A stretch of 39,673 nt of DNA. Origin: Candidatus Omnitrophota bacterium (GTDB lineage Bacteria > Omnitrophota > Gorgyraeia > Zapsychrales > Fredricksoniimonadaceae). Of this stretch, positions 39,547 to 39,673 are shown in pieces; position 1 is the stretch's first letter; the number at the start of each line of letters is the position of its first letter. The position numbers were made by a program, and so were the translations under genes. The notes under the pieces were generated by a model. That model saw only the letters and a list, made by a program, of their open reading frames with translations, was not told the origin of the DNA and did not search any database. The stretch spans positions 1-39,673 of the forward strand of contig JAGWOI010000019.1 in the NCBI GenBank assembly GCA_028870995.1, in the 5' to 3' direction.

Positions 39547-39673
39547 TAAGAATCCTTTCTTTTAAAAATGGATTCGTATAAATTCTGATTAATAATTTCC
39601 ATCCTATCTCCTACTCCCTTTACAACAAATTCAGGAGCAAAAGCGGCATTATCAATGATTGACCAATAATCAG
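39546..39673 (-). CDS. C-terminal part of an unidentified gene cut by the window edge
   Basis: An open frame enters from the right edge and ends at a TAA whose last A is the first base of the next ATG. About 41 residues are visible, including DYWSIIDNAAFAPEFVVKGV and a basic end SIFKRKDS. I do not recognise it. The AT-rich codon use and the tight coupling place it with the next two tiny genes in one accessory operon. Confidence 0.5.
   Translation of the reverse strand, partial: DYWSIIDNAAFAPEFVVKGVGDRMEIINQNLYESIFKRKDS

Overview
This window most likely comes from a Candidatus Omnitrophota (Omnitrophica) or closely related Gram-negative bacterium. I base this on a 1067-residue exported protein (9588-12791) with modules I associate with that phylum. 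It also has a Gram-negative type II secretion operon, a Wza-type exopolysaccharide export operon, and a compact haem/corrin operon with a HemC-CobA-HemD fusion. The assignment rests on recognition only, because no database search was possible. Nearly all genes lie on the minus strand in tight, often ATGA- or TGATG-coupled operons. No rRNA, tRNA, CRISPR array or insertion sequence was seen.

Layout. 1-4250: a five-gene operon (MerR-like regulator, Wza-like exporter, Wzz/GNVR co-polymerase, ExeA-like ATPase, CpsD-like tyrosine kinase) read leftward from a good candidate sigma-54 promoter. 4487-5887: rpoN itself, divergent, from an extended -10 promoter. 5910-9499: small housekeeping and envelope genes (DUF167, a secreted Ada-like zinc-ribbon protein, START protein, GST, CmpX-like channel, a small secreted protein, a DUF4142-like protein). 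9588-20439: lhgO, hemC/cobA/hemD, hemB, hemL, a TPR protein, a GT-C membrane glycosyltransferase, a PilZ-like protein and the giant exported protein with an embedded receiver domain. 20498-20987: two plus-strand genes, one encoding a double-CDGSH Fe-S protein. 20984-30308: T2SS genes gspC-D-F-G-H-I-J-K-L-M followed by a probable outer-membrane barrel; no gspE or gspO is present. 30398-34466: nadA-metX-metW-cupin-epimerase. 34544-36420: an ECF sigma factor with its zinc anti-sigma/DUF4349 protein. 36508-37863: miaB. 37880-39673: a visibly AT-rich accessory stretch with a PepSY-like secreted protein, an HI1419/HI1420-type toxin-antitoxin pair with a perfect operator palindrome, and a coupled cassette of tiny genes running off the right edge.

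How the parts fit. The cell envelope dominates: capsule/EPS export, T2SS, an envelope-type sigma/anti-sigma pair, and several exported proteins of unknown role. The metabolic genes cover glutamate-semialdehyde to precorrin-2, NAD and methionine synthesis.

The most unusual signals are four. First, a dispersed 21-bp palindrome built on GGGGAC/GTCCCC acts as terminators between genes but also sits in frame inside hemL and the glycosyltransferase, and in degenerate form in miaB, encoding the same KGDSPL-type peptide. Second, the exported giant protein carries an apparently intact phospho-receiver domain. Third, the HemC part of the haem fusion lacks the third domain that holds the dipyrromethane cofactor cysteine. 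Fourth, a sigma-54 promoter drives the EPS operon beside rpoN.
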